Positions 1 through 9,500 of a stretch of DNA of 64,000 nucleotides are shown piece after piece. This DNA is from Lysobacter_I brunescens. Its GTDB lineage: Bacteria; Pseudomonadota; Gammaproteobacteria; Xanthomonadales; Xanthomonadaceae. Every line of letters starts with the position of its first letter. Position 1 is the first letter of the stretch. A model generated the notes under the pieces. The model saw only the letters and a list, made by a program, of their open reading frames with translations, ran no database searches and was not told the DNA's origin. The stretch covers positions 1,178,001 through 1,242,000 of the forward strand of contig NZ_JBHTIF010000001.1 of the NCBI RefSeq assembly GCF_042677005.1, in the 5' to 3' direction. Made by a program: the position numbers and the translations under genes.

Positions 1-1
1 A

Positions 2-2344
2 ACCGCTTCCGGCTTCCTCTCGTCGACAGAAGGCAGCCGCTGGAAGGCCGTGGCCAATGCCGAAGCGGCGAAGGTCGTGGTGATGGATGGCGGCACCGCC
101 TGGGATGCGAGCGCCGACGTCTCCTCGCTCGCTTCGCTGTACAGCAGCTCGACCAGCAGCGGCATTGAGGGCGCTTCGCGTTACATGGCTGCTTACGGTT
201 CCGCCGGCACCACCCTGGCGGCCTATGCCGCGCAGTACCCGAACAACATCGCCGGCGCAGCCTTCATCGATGCGACCTCGTCGGCCAGCCTCACCGGCCT
301 GACCAAGCCGCAGCGCCCGCTGGCGGTGCTGACGATCAATTCGACCGGCACCGGCATGGACAACTTCGTCGCGCATGTCCGCACCGAGAACGCACGCGGC
401 GGCTCCGAAGGCAGCGATACCACCAGCGCCAACGACCTGCGCTACTACCGCACCGGCTCCTCGGCCTGGAACCGCGACTTCACGACGTCGCATTTCGTGC
501 GCCGCATGAGCAACGTGGCCAGCACGACCGACATGCCGAACCTCGTGCATGCCAACCTGTTCACCAAGGTCTCGCGCTGGAAGACGGTCCAGGGCAATTA
601 CACGCTCCGCGCGCGCGTCCGTGCCGGCAGCACGGGCTTCTACAGGATCACCGAGACCGTCAGCGGCAGCAGCCGCGACGCTTATGTGTACGTGCCGGCC
701 TCCGTGCGCAGCAACCCCGGTGTCCCGGCGCCTGTGGTGATGCTGTTCCATGGCGTGACCGCGAACGGCAACTACTTCCTCGACCAGACCGAGTTCAATC
801 GCGTCGCCGACGAGTTCGGCTTCATCGTGTATGCCCCGACCGCGCCGGGCTTCTCGTGGGGCTCCTCGAACTTCGCGCGTTATCGCACGCTGATCACCGG
901 CTTCACTGCCAACGGCATCACTGCGGACGGCACCCAGTACGCGGTCGACGCCCGCCGCGTGTACATGCACGGTTTCTCGAACGGGTCCTACTTCGTCTCC
1001 GACTTCGTCGCGAGCAACGGCGATGTGCTCGCCGCCGCCGGTTCCTGGGCGTACACCGAGGCCTCCAGCGTGAGCGGGCAGGCGATTCCGTACTGGTACG
1101 GCGTCGGCAGCCTGGATGGCGGAGATTGCCCCAACACATTCGTCAACGCCGTGCGGACCAAGCTGGGTGCGACCTCGACATCGAGCATCAGCTACGCCGC
1201 GCTCGACAGTGCGAATCGCGTCGCGACCACGGTCTACACGAACACCACCAGCAAGCTCGAAGCGCGCTGCTCGGTCGCCGCGAGCGTCGAGCACGGCAAC
1301 CTCAACGAGCATTCGCGCAATCTGTGGAAGGATTTCTTCGCCAGGTACAGGCGGAAGGCCGATGGTACCGGTGTCGAGCTGATCCCGCCCGCTGGCGGTA
1401 ATGCCGCGCCGGTCGCGAACTTCACGACCGTGACCAGCGGCCTGAGCGCCACGTTCGCCGATACTTCCAGCGACAGCGATGGCAGCATCGCTTCGCGCGT
1501 GTGGGAGTTCGGCGACGGCACGACCTCGACGATGGCCAATCCGACCAAGACGTACGGGGCTGCGAACACCTACAGCGTCAGGTTGACGGTCACCGACAAT
1601 GGCGGACTGACCGGTAGCAAGACCAGCGCGGTGACCGTGAGCGGCGGCAGCAATCCGGCCTGCGGCGGCAGCGTGTTGTGCAATGGCGTGGCCGTGACGA
1701 ATCTGTCGGGCGCACAAGGCACGGAACTGCGCTACACCCTGCAGGTGCCGGCGGGCGCGACCAACCTGCGCTTCGCCACCTCAGGCGGCAGTGGCGATGC
1801 CGACCTGTTCATCAGGTTCGGCAGTGCGCCCACGTCGGCCACTGGCGGCTTCGACCAGAAATCCGATGGCGGCACCAACAGCGAAGCCATCAACGTCGCA
1901 ATCGCGCAGGCCGGTATCTACCACGTTCTGGTGCGTGGCTACAGCGCTTTCTCCGGCCTGGGCCTCACCGGCAGTTACACCGCCGGCAATGGCGGTGGCG
2001 GTGCGCAGACCTATGCGAACAACGTCGGTCAGGATCTGCCAGCGCTCTCGACCATCACCAGCGACATCCCGGTGACCGGTCGAAGCGGCAACGCACCGAG
2101 CAACGCCACGCTGTCGGTGAACATCTCGCATACGTACCGCGGCGACGTGGTCATCGACCTGATCGCGCCGGATGGCACCGTGTATCCGGTGAAGGCTTCC
2201 TCGAACGACAGCGCCGACAACGTCATGCAGAGCTACCAGCTGAACCTGTCCAGCGAACCGCTCAACGGCACCTGGCGTCTGCGCGTCAGCGACGTCTACC
2301 AGGAGGATGCCGGCCGTCTGAACAGCTGGAGCATCTCCTTCTGA
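2..2344 (+). CDS. Secreted PHB-depolymerase-like esterase with PKD, PPC and P domains, 5' truncated
   Basis: The reading frame is open to the left window edge, so the signal peptide and true start lie outside; a GTG at 50 is in frame but internal. Visible order: a degenerate alpha/beta-hydrolase-like segment (about 50-450), then an LpqC/PHB-depolymerase-type esterase core (about 600-1370) with the lipase box GFSNG near 970-985. A PKD domain follows (about 1400-1650, with the WEFGDG signature), then a PPC domain (about 1675-1985) and a C-terminal P/proprotein-convertase domain (about 2005-2341). It probably hydrolyses polyester or ester substrates outside the cell; the exact substrate cannot be read. 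The last two domains are near copies of those in the next gene. Domain calls are from recognised motifs; function is inference. Confidence 0.75.
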   Translation, partial: TASGFLSSTEGSRWKAVANAEAAKVVVMDGGTAWDASADVSSLASLYSSSTSSGIEGASRYMAAYGSAGTTLAAYAAQYPNNIAGAAFIDATSSASLTGLTKPQRPLAVLTINSTGTGMDNFVAHVRTENARGGSEGSDTTSANDLRYYRTGSSAWNRDFTTSHFVRRMSNVASTTDMPNLVHANLFTKVSRWKTVQGNYTLRARVRAGSTGFYRITETVSGSSRDAYVYVPASVRSNPGVPAPVVMLFHGVTANGNYFLDQTEFNRVADEFGFIVYAPTAPGFSWGSSNFARYRTLITGFTANGITADGTQYAVDARRVYMHGFSNGSYFVSDFVASNGDVLAAAGSWAYTEASSVSGQAIPYWYGVGSLDGGDCPNTFVNAVRTKLGATSTSSISYAALDSANRVATTVYTNTTSKLEARCSVAASVEHGNLNEHSRNLWKDFFARYRRKADGTGVELIPPAGGNAAPVANFTTVTSGLSATFADTSSDSDGSIASRVWEFGDGTTSTMANPTKTYGAANTYSVRLTVTDNGGLTGSKTSAVTVSGGSNPACGGSVLCNGVAVTNLSGAQGTELRYTLQVPAGATNLRFATSGGSGDADLFIRFGSAPTSATGGFDQKSDGGTNSEAINVAIAQAGIYHVLVRGYSAFSGLGLTGSYTAGNGGGGAQTYANNVGQDLPALSTITSDIPVTGRSGNAPSNATLSVNISHTYRGDVVIDLIAPDGTVYPVKASSNDSADNVMQSYQLNLSSEPLNGTWRLRVSDVYQEDAGRLNSWSISF

Positions 2345-2351
2345 TCACGGC

Positions 2352-2380
2352 GGGATGGCGCCGGCCGCCGGTGCCATCCC
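2352..2380 (+). terminator. GC-rich hairpin after the esterase gene
   Basis: Arms GGGATGGC and GCCATCCC are perfectly complementary and enclose an inner CCGG/CCGG stem. The hairpin begins 8 bases after the stop codon. No T-run follows, so intrinsic termination would be weak; it may instead protect the 3' end of the mRNA. Confidence 0.4.
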
Positions 2381-2419
2381 GACAGCGCCTGCGAAGCGCC
2401 GCATCGACGGCACTCGTCT

Positions 2420-2430
2420 CCCCCCCCCCC
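2420..2430 (+). repeat. Homopolymeric C11 tract upstream of the carboxypeptidase
   Basis: Eleven consecutive C residues lie 60 bases before the ATG of the M14 carboxypeptidase. The tract is in noncoding DNA, so a length change would alter spacing rather than the reading frame. It is also a likely place for sequencing error. Confidence 0.6.
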
Positions 2431-2490
2431 GGCGCACGGCCACACGCATGTGGCCCTTACTTGAAGCAGGATCTTTCGAGGGACACCGCC

Positions 2491-4962
2491 ATGAAAATTC
2501 GTTCGCTGCTGGTCGCCGCGTTGCCGGCAGCCTTGTTGTTGTGCACGCTGCCGACATCGAGCGCACCCGCGCAGTCCTCGACCGCGACCCCATCCAGGGT
2601 TGCAGCCGAGGAGTACTACGTCATCATCCACTACCGCGACCAGGCCGAACTCCAGCGGATCGCCGGGCGCTTCCAGCATCCCCGCATCGACAGGCAGGCG
2701 AGGACCATCCGGGTCCCGATCGACGCCTACGACATGTCCGATCTGCGCCGGATGGGCGTGCGTATGGACATCGATCCCACCGGTACGAGTCGACTGCGCA
2801 GCATGAGCCAGGCCCTGCGTACAGGCCGCTTCGGCGCACGCGCGCTGAGCGACTTCGCCTGCTATCGCACCGTGGAAGATACGCACAGCGCGATGGCGAC
2901 CCTGGCTGTCAGCAAGCCCGCGCTCGCCCAGGTCATGAACCTCGGGCCGACCTGGAAGAAATGGAGTGCCGGCGGCACCAACGGCTACGAGATGCAGGTG
3001 CTTCGCCTGACGAACTCGGCCACCGATGCGATCCGCACGAACAAGCCGGCGATGGTGCTGCTGTCTTCGATCCACGCGCGGGAATATGCGCCAGCCGAGC
3101 TCAGCATGCGCTTCGGCGAGTGGCTGGTGAATGGCTACGGTACCGACGCCGAAGCGACCTGGCTGCTCGACAACTACGTGTTCTACCTGATTCCGCAAGG
3201 CAATCCCGATGGCCGCAAGGTCGCCGAGAACGGCACCTTGTGGCGCAAGAACATCAACAACACCAACGGCTCCTGCCCCGCCAGCCAGACCGGCGTCGAT
3301 CTGAACCGCAATTTCCCGTTCGGATGGGGGGGACTGGATAACGCTCAGACGAGCAGCAACGCCTGCGTCGAAACCTACCGTGGGCCCTCGGCCGCCTCGG
3401 AGCAGGAGACGCAGAACATCATGCGCCTGATCGCCGGCACGCGCGGCGCATCGGGAAGCTATGCGGGCGGGATCTTCGCAGACAAGCGTGCCAGCGACAG
3501 GACCAGCGCCGCGCCGGCGGACACCCAGGGCGTCTACATCGACCTGCACGCCTTCGGTGGCGATGTGCTTTGGCCCTGGGGCGACGTGCAGAACAGCACT
3601 GCGCCGAATCACGCCGGCTTGCAGAGCCTCGGTCGCCGGATGGGCTACTACAACAAGTACTCGCCGTATCAGTCGGCCTACCTCTACCCGACCGCAGGCG
3701 CGACCGATGACGCCATGTACGGCGAGCTTGGCGTGCCGAGCTACACATGGGAGCTTGGATCGAGCCTGGTCGCTGACAGCACTTTCTTCCAGCCCTGCAG
3801 TTCCTTCCTGAGCACCATCCTGCCCGACAACCTCAGCGCGCTGAAATACACCGCGCGCATCCTGACCAGGCCCTACCGCTATCCGTCCGGTCCGGAAACC
3901 GCCAGCCTGACCGTCTCGGCGCCCTCTGTGTCTGCTGCCCGATCCATCACTGTCGCTGCCGGTACCACCGTCACGATCAGCGCCGTGCTTGACGATGGCC
4001 TGTGGGGGCAGACCGTCGGCACCGCAGATCCTACCCATCGCATCGCTTCGGCGCGCGCCTACATCGACACGCCGCCCTGGGAAGCCGGCGCGAGCGGCGG
4101 CATCGCGATGAATGCCGGCGACGGCAGTTTCAGCACTTCGCGCGAGACAGTCACCGCGAGCATTTCCACGACGGGACTCAGCCCGGGTCGGCACCTCATC
4201 TACGTCCAGGGCGTCGATGCTTCTGGTGAAGCAGGCGCGCCGAATGCCGTGCTGGTGAACATCGCCACCGGAGGCGGCGGTGGGGGCAACGTGTTGAGCA
4301 ACGGCGTGGCCGTGACCGGCCTGTCCGGTGCCAAGGATGCCGAACTGCGTTACACGCTGCAGGTGCCCGCAGGCGCGACCAATCTCCGCTTCCTGACCAG
4401 TGGTGGCAGCGGCGATGCCGACCTGTACATCAAGTTCGGCAGTGCGCCGACCTCGGCCACCGGCGGCTTCGACCAGAAGTCCGATGGCGGCACCAACAGC
4501 GAAACCATCAACGTCGCGACCGCGCAGGCCGGGACGTATCACGTGCTGATCAAGGGCTACGCGGCATTCTCCGGTGCGAGCCTGACCGGCAGCTTCACCG
4601 CCGGCACCGGTGGCAGCACGCAGACCTATGCGAACACCACGGGTCAGGACCTGCCGGCGCTCGCGACCATCACCAGCGGCATCGTGGTGAACGGTCGCAC
4701 CGGCAACGCGCCTAGCAACGCCACGTTGTCGGTGAACATCTCGCACACCTATCGCGGTGATGTGGTGATCGACCTGATCGCGCCGGATGGCACCGTGTAC
4801 CCGGTCAAGGCATCGTCCGGCAGCGACAGTGCCGACAACGTCATCCAGAGCTATCAGCTGAACCTGTCCAGCGAACCGCTCAACGGCACCTGGCGGTTGC
4901 GCGTCAGCGACGTCGACCAGCAGGATTCCGGCCGTCTGAACAGCTGGAGCCTCACCTTCTGA
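2491..4962 (+). CDS. Secreted M14 zinc carboxypeptidase with PPC and P domains
   Basis: This 823-residue protein is predicted to remove C-terminal residues from peptides outside the cell. It starts with a signal peptide (residues 1-27, ending ...APAQ) and a propeptide-like region. The peptidase domain (about 130-470) carries zinc ligands in HARE (H195, E198) and H353 (DLHAFGG), and the catalytic Glu in YTWELG (E421). A PPC domain (about 601-705) and a P domain (about 711-823) close the protein. The ATG at 2491 is chosen because the signal peptide begins there; the frame is open further upstream, but only as an out-of-frame overlap of the esterase gene. It follows that gene in the same direction by 146 bases and may have its own promoter behind the C11 tract. 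Confidence 0.9.
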   Translation: MKIRSLLVAALPAALLLCTLPTSSAPAQSSTATPSRVAAEEYYVIIHYRDQAELQRIAGRFQHPRIDRQARTIRVPIDAYDMSDLRRMGVRMDIDPTGTSRLRSMSQALRTGRFGARALSDFACYRTVEDTHSAMATLAVSKPALAQVMNLGPTWKKWSAGGTNGYEMQVLRLTNSATDAIRTNKPAMVLLSSIHAREYAPAELSMRFGEWLVNGYGTDAEATWLLDNYVFYLIPQGNPDGRKVAENGTLWRKNINNTNGSCPASQTGVDLNRNFPFGWGGLDNAQTSSNACVETYRGPSAASEQETQNIMRLIAGTRGASGSYAGGIFADKRASDRTSAAPADTQGVYIDLHAFGGDVLWPWGDVQNSTAPNHAGLQSLGRRMGYYNKYSPYQSAYLYPTAGATDDAMYGELGVPSYTWELGSSLVADSTFFQPCSSFLSTILPDNLSALKYTARILTRPYRYPSGPETASLTVSAPSVSAARSITVAAGTTVTISAVLDDGLWGQTVGTADPTHRIASARAYIDTPPWEAGASGGIAMNAGDGSFSTSRETVTASISTTGLSPGRHLIYVQGVDASGEAGAPNAVLVNIATGGGGGGNVLSNGVAVTGLSGAKDAELRYTLQVPAGATNLRFLTSGGSGDADLYIKFGSAPTSATGGFDQKSDGGTNSETINVATAQAGTYHVLIKGYAAFSGASLTGSFTAGTGGSTQTYANTTGQDLPALATITSGIVVNGRTGNAPSNATLSVNISHTYRGDVVIDLIAPDGTVYPVKASSGSDSADNVIQSYQLNLSSEPLNGTWRLRVSDVDQQDSGRLNSWSLTF

Positions 4963-4970
4963 TGCTGCGC

Positions 4971-5000
4971 GAACGGCACGGGCCGGTGCCCGTGTCGTTC
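4971..5000. terminator. Hairpin between convergent genes
   Basis: Arms of 12 bases (GAACGGCACGGG and CCCGTGTCGTTC, one mismatch) around CCGGTG lie between the carboxypeptidase stop and the gltD stop. There is no T-run on either side. The position suggests a bidirectional terminator. Confidence 0.4.
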
Positions 5001-5035
5001 CGGCGGCATATCGACTTCGGCGATGCGGCGAAGCC

Positions 5036-6532
5036 TCAGCCCGGCAGCAGGCAGCGCACGATGCTCGCCGCTGCGTCGCGGCCTTCCTTCACCGCTGTGA
5101 CCACCAGGTCCGCGCCGCGCACGCCGTCGCCGCCGGCGAAGATCTTCGGATTCGCGGTCTGGTAGGGAAGGATCGCGGTCGCGCCGTTCGTCTGGGCGAT
5201 GTGGTGATGCGGCGGTGGCGGGGGCGTGATGCGGATCCGGCCGTCATCGTGCAGCGCGATGCCGTGTTCGGCGAGCCAGGCCGGTGGATCGGGCTGGAAG
5301 CCGAAGGCGATGATCACGATGTCGGCGTCGAGTTCGACTTCGCTGCCGGGCACCTGTTCGGGGCGACGGCGGCCGCGCGCGTCGGGTTCGCCGAGTCGGG
5401 TTTCGGCCACGCGCACGGCGCGGACGTCGCCTTCGCCGTTGTCGATCAATTCGAGTGGCGCGCGCTGGAACAGGAACTGCACGCCTTCCTCGCGCGCGTT
5501 GGCGACTTCGCGCGCGGAGCCGGGCATGCTCGCTTCGTCGCGGCGGTAGACGCAGCTGACCTGCGCGGCACCGAGGCGGATCGCGCTGCGCACGCAGTCC
5601 ATGCCGGTGTCGCCACCGCCGAGCACGACCACGCGCTTGCCGCGCAGGTCGGGCAGGTCGACCTGGTCTTCCCAGCCCGCGATCGGCCGGCCGGTGGTGT
5701 CGTCGGTGCCGACCACGATGCGTCCGTTCTGCACGAGGAAGGGCAGCGCGGGCAGCACGTTGCGCAATTGCTGGCCTGGCAGCTTGCCATCGGTGTAGCG
5801 ATAGCTGCCCAGGCCGAGGAACACCGCGTCGAATTCGCCGAGCAGTGCGTCCATCGACACGTCGCGGCCGATTTCCACGCCGAGGCGGAATTCCACGCCC
5901 ATGCCTTCGAGCACCGCGCGGCGGTCGGCGATCACCGACTTCTCCAGCTTGAAACTCGGAATGCCGAACTGCAGCAGGCCGCCGACTTGTTCGTAGCGAT
6001 CGAACACCACGGCTTGCACGCCCGCGCGCGCGAGGCGATCCGCGCACGCGAGGCCGGCCGGGCCCGCGCCGACCACGGCCACGCGCTTGCCGGTGGCCGG
6101 CGCGGTGGTGGTGTCGGGGCGCCAGCCCTCGGCCAGCGCCTTGTCGACGATGTATTTCTCGACCGCGCCGATGGTGACCGCACCGAAACCGTCGTTGAGC
6201 GTGCAGCTGCCTTCGCAGAGTCGGTCCTGCGGGCAGACGCGGCCGCAGATTTCCGGCAGGGGATTGGTCTCGTGGCACAGCGCCGCTGCCTCGTGCACGC
6301 GGCCTTCGCGCGCGAGTTCGAGCCACTGCGGAATGAAGTTGTGCAGCGGGCAGCCCCAGCTGCAGTAGGGGTTGCCGCAGTCGAGGCAGCGCGACGCCTG
6401 CTTCTTCGCCTCGGCTTCCTCGAAGCGGCCGTACAGCTCATGCCAGTCGCCCTGGCGGCGTAGCTCCAGTGCGACGCGCTCGGGCATCTGTCGTTGCGAT
6501 TGCAGGAACGCCTGTGGTGTTTTCTTGCTCAT
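5036..6532 (-). CDS. gltD: Glutamate synthase (NADPH) small subunit
   Basis: This 498-residue flavoprotein supplies electrons from NADPH, through FAD and Fe-S centres, to the large subunit, which makes glutamate from glutamine and 2-oxoglutarate. The N-terminal third holds the Fe-S cysteine clusters (CLDCGNPYCSWGC and CGRVCPQDRLCEGSC). The dinucleotide-binding motifs are GAGPAGLACADRLARAG for FAD and GGGDTGMDC for NADPH. The length is slightly above the family norm of about 470-490. Its ATG overlaps the TAA stop of gltB by one base (TAATG), so the two subunits are translationally coupled. Confidence 0.96.
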   Translation of the reverse strand: MSKKTPQAFLQSQRQMPERVALELRRQGDWHELYGRFEEAEAKKQASRCLDCGNPYCSWGCPLHNFIPQWLELAREGRVHEAAALCHETNPLPEICGRVCPQDRLCEGSCTLNDGFGAVTIGAVEKYIVDKALAEGWRPDTTTAPATGKRVAVVGAGPAGLACADRLARAGVQAVVFDRYEQVGGLLQFGIPSFKLEKSVIADRRAVLEGMGVEFRLGVEIGRDVSMDALLGEFDAVFLGLGSYRYTDGKLPGQQLRNVLPALPFLVQNGRIVVGTDDTTGRPIAGWEDQVDLPDLRGKRVVVLGGGDTGMDCVRSAIRLGAAQVSCVYRRDEASMPGSAREVANAREEGVQFLFQRAPLELIDNGEGDVRAVRVAETRLGEPDARGRRRPEQVPGSEVELDADIVIIAFGFQPDPPAWLAEHGIALHDDGRIRITPPPPPHHHIAQTNGATAILPYQTANPKIFAGGDGVRGADLVVTAVKEGRDAAASIVRCLLPG

Positions 6533-9500
6533 TACGCAGCCCGTCTCAGAGTTTCGCCCAACGATTCGATGCTCACCGCCTTCGGTTTCACCAGCCAGAA
6601 TTTGCCGAGGAAATCGCGGAAGTTGTCGATGAGGTTCTGGGCGTGGACGCTGCCGGTGAGGCGCTGGTGGTGTTCGAGCAGGTCGAGCAGGTGCGAGCGG
6701 TGGTGCTCGAAGCCTTCCGAGTTGATGCGCAGGATGTCGATCAGTTCGTGGTTGTAGCGATCGACGAAATCGCGGTCGCGGTCGAGCACGTAGGCCATGC
6801 CGCCGGTGAAGCCGGCGCCGAAGTTCAGGCCGGTACGGCCGAGCACCACGACAATGCCGCCGGTCATGTACTCGCAGCAGTGGTCGCCCGCGCCCTCGAC
6901 GATCGCCAGCGCGCCGGAGTTGCGCACCGCGAAGCGCTCGCCGGCGCGGCCGGCGGCGTACAGTTCGCCGCCGGTGGCGCCGTAGAGGCAGGTGTTGCCG
7001 AGGATCGCCGACTCGTGCGCGACGTAGCGCGCGCCCTGCGGTGGACGGATGACGATGCGTCCGTCCGCCATGCCCTTGCCGACGTAGTCGTTCGCTTCGC
7101 CTTCCAGTTCGAGGCGCAGGCCGCCGGCGAGGAAGGCGCCGAAGCTCTGGCCCGCGCTGCCGTCGAAATGCAGGTCGATGGGGGCATCACCCATGCCGTG
7201 GTTGCCGTGCGCGCGGGCGATGCGGCCCGAGAGGCGCGCGCCGATGCTGCGATCGGTGTTGCGGATGGCGTAGCGGAAGCTGCCGCCGCGCTTGTGCGCG
7301 ATGACTTCTGCCAGGTCCGCATCGAGCGTTGCCGCCAGGCCTTCCGGCGGCGCCGAGGCCCCGCGCACGCTGCAGCGCGCGGGGCCGGTCAGGCCGTCCT
7401 GCGACAGCAGCGGCGACAGGTCGATCAGGCGATGCTGCGGCAGCGTGCCTTCGGTCTGCAGCAGCAGGTCGGTGCGACCGACCACGTCATCGAGCGTGCG
7501 CGCGCCGAGCTGGGCGAGATAGCCGCGCACTTCCTCGGCGATGCCGCGGAAGAAATTCTCCACGCGCTCGGGCAGGCCGGTGAAATGGTCCTCGCGCAGC
7601 TTGTCGTCCTGCGTCGCCACGCCGGTTGCGCAGTTGTTGAGGTGGCAGATGCGCAGGTACTTGCAGCCCAGCGCGATCATCGGCGCGGTGCCGAAGCCGA
7701 ACGATTCCGCGCCGAGCAGCGCGGCCTTGATCACGTCCAGGCCGGTCTTCATGCCGCCGTCGGCCTGCACGATCACGCGTTCGCGCAGGCCGTTGGCCAT
7801 CAGCGACTGGCGTGCTTCCGACAGGCCCAGTTCCCAGGGCGTGCCGGCATAGCGGATCGAGGAGATCGGGCTGGCGCCGGTGCCGCCGTCGTGGCCGGAG
7901 ATGGTGATGAGGTCGGCGCCGGCCTTGGCGACACCACTTGCGATCGTGCCGACGCCCGCGTGCGCGACCAGCTTCACCGAGATCAGCGCCTCGGGATTGA
8001 TCTGGCGCAGGTCGAAGATCAGCTGCGCGAGGTCCTCGATCGAATAGATGTCGTGGTGCGGCGGTGGCGAGATCAGGCCGATGCCCGGTCGTGCATAGCG
8101 CAGCTTCGCGATCAGCGCGTTGACCTTGTGGCCGGGCAGCTGGCCGCCTTCGCCGGGCTTGGCGCCCTGCGCGACCTTGATCTGCAGCACTTCCGCGCTG
8201 ACCAGGTATTCGGGCGTCACGCCGAAGCGGCCGGACGCGACCTGTTTGATCTTCGACACCTTGTCAGTGCCGTAGCGCGCCGGGTCTTCGCCGCCTTCGC
8301 CGGAATTGCTGCGCCCGCCGAGACGGTTCATCGCAATCGCCAGCGCCTCGTGCGCCTCGGGCGACAGCGCGCCGAGGCTCATCGCCGCGCTGTCGAAGCG
8401 GCGGACGATGCTCGATACCGGTTCGACTTCGTCGAGCGGGATCGGCTGCGTCTTCGCGGTGTCGAGCGCGAGCAGGTCGCGCAGCGCGGCCGGCGGCCGG
8501 CCGTTCACCGCGTTCGCGTACGCGTCCCAGTCCTCGCGTCGACCGCTGCGCACGGCGCGCTGCAGCGTGGTGACCACATCGGGGTTGTACTGGTGGTATT
8601 CGCCGGTCGGCGTGTACTGCAGCAGGCCGCCGATCTCCGGCAGCGCGTTGTTGTCCCAGGCGCGCGCGGCGATGTATTCGGTCTCGCGCTGCAGCTGCTC
8701 GAAGGTGGCGCCGCCGATCCGCGAGGGCGTGCCGGCGAAGCACAGGTCGACGACCTCGCGGTCGAGGCCGACGATCTCGAACAGCTGCGCGCCGCGATAG
8801 CTGCCGATCGTGCTGATGCCCATCTTCGAGATGATCTTCAACAGGCCCTTCTTGATGCCGCGCCGGTAGCTGCGGCCGATCTGCGCGACTTCGCCGTGCT
8901 TGGTCTTGAGGATGCCGCGCTCGCCGAGGTCGTGCAGGGTCTGGTAGGCGAGGTAGGGATACACCGCCGTCGCACCGAAGCCGATCAGGCAGGCGACGTG
9001 GTGCGGATCGCGCGCGGTGCCTGTCTCGATGATCAGGTTCGACTTGCAGCGCAGGCCGGTGCGCACCAGGTGGCGATGGATCGCGCCGGTCGCCAGCAGC
9101 GCATGCACGAGCAGCTCGCCGCGACGCGGCCTGCGGTCGGTGACGATCAGCAGTTCGATGCCATCGCGCGCAGCGGTCTCGGCTTCGCGGCACAGGCGCA
9201 GGAGCGCGGCGCGCAGGCCTTCGGTCGGCGTGTAGTTCAGGTCGATGTAGCGATGCGAGTCGCGGAACTGCGGCATCGTCAGCAGCTGGCGCTGCTTGCG
9301 CTGCGACAGCACCGGCGAGTTGAGCATCACGTGCCGCACCTGTTCCGGGCCGTCGACGAAGATGTTGCCTTCCTCGCCGATCTGCGTGCCCAGCGACATC
9401 ACGCAGTCCTCGCGCAGCGAATCCATCGGCGGATTCGTCACCTGCGCGAAGGCCTGGCGGAAGCGATCGTAGAGCGGGCGCACCTGCGCCGACAGCGCCG

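Noticed and set aside
1678..2490. N-terminal extension of the carboxypeptidase frame
   Set aside because: It overlaps the esterase gene out of frame and precedes a clear signal peptide at 2491.
2296..4746. 816-residue minus-strand frame over the carboxypeptidase
   Set aside because: No start signal or domain; shadow of the M14 gene.
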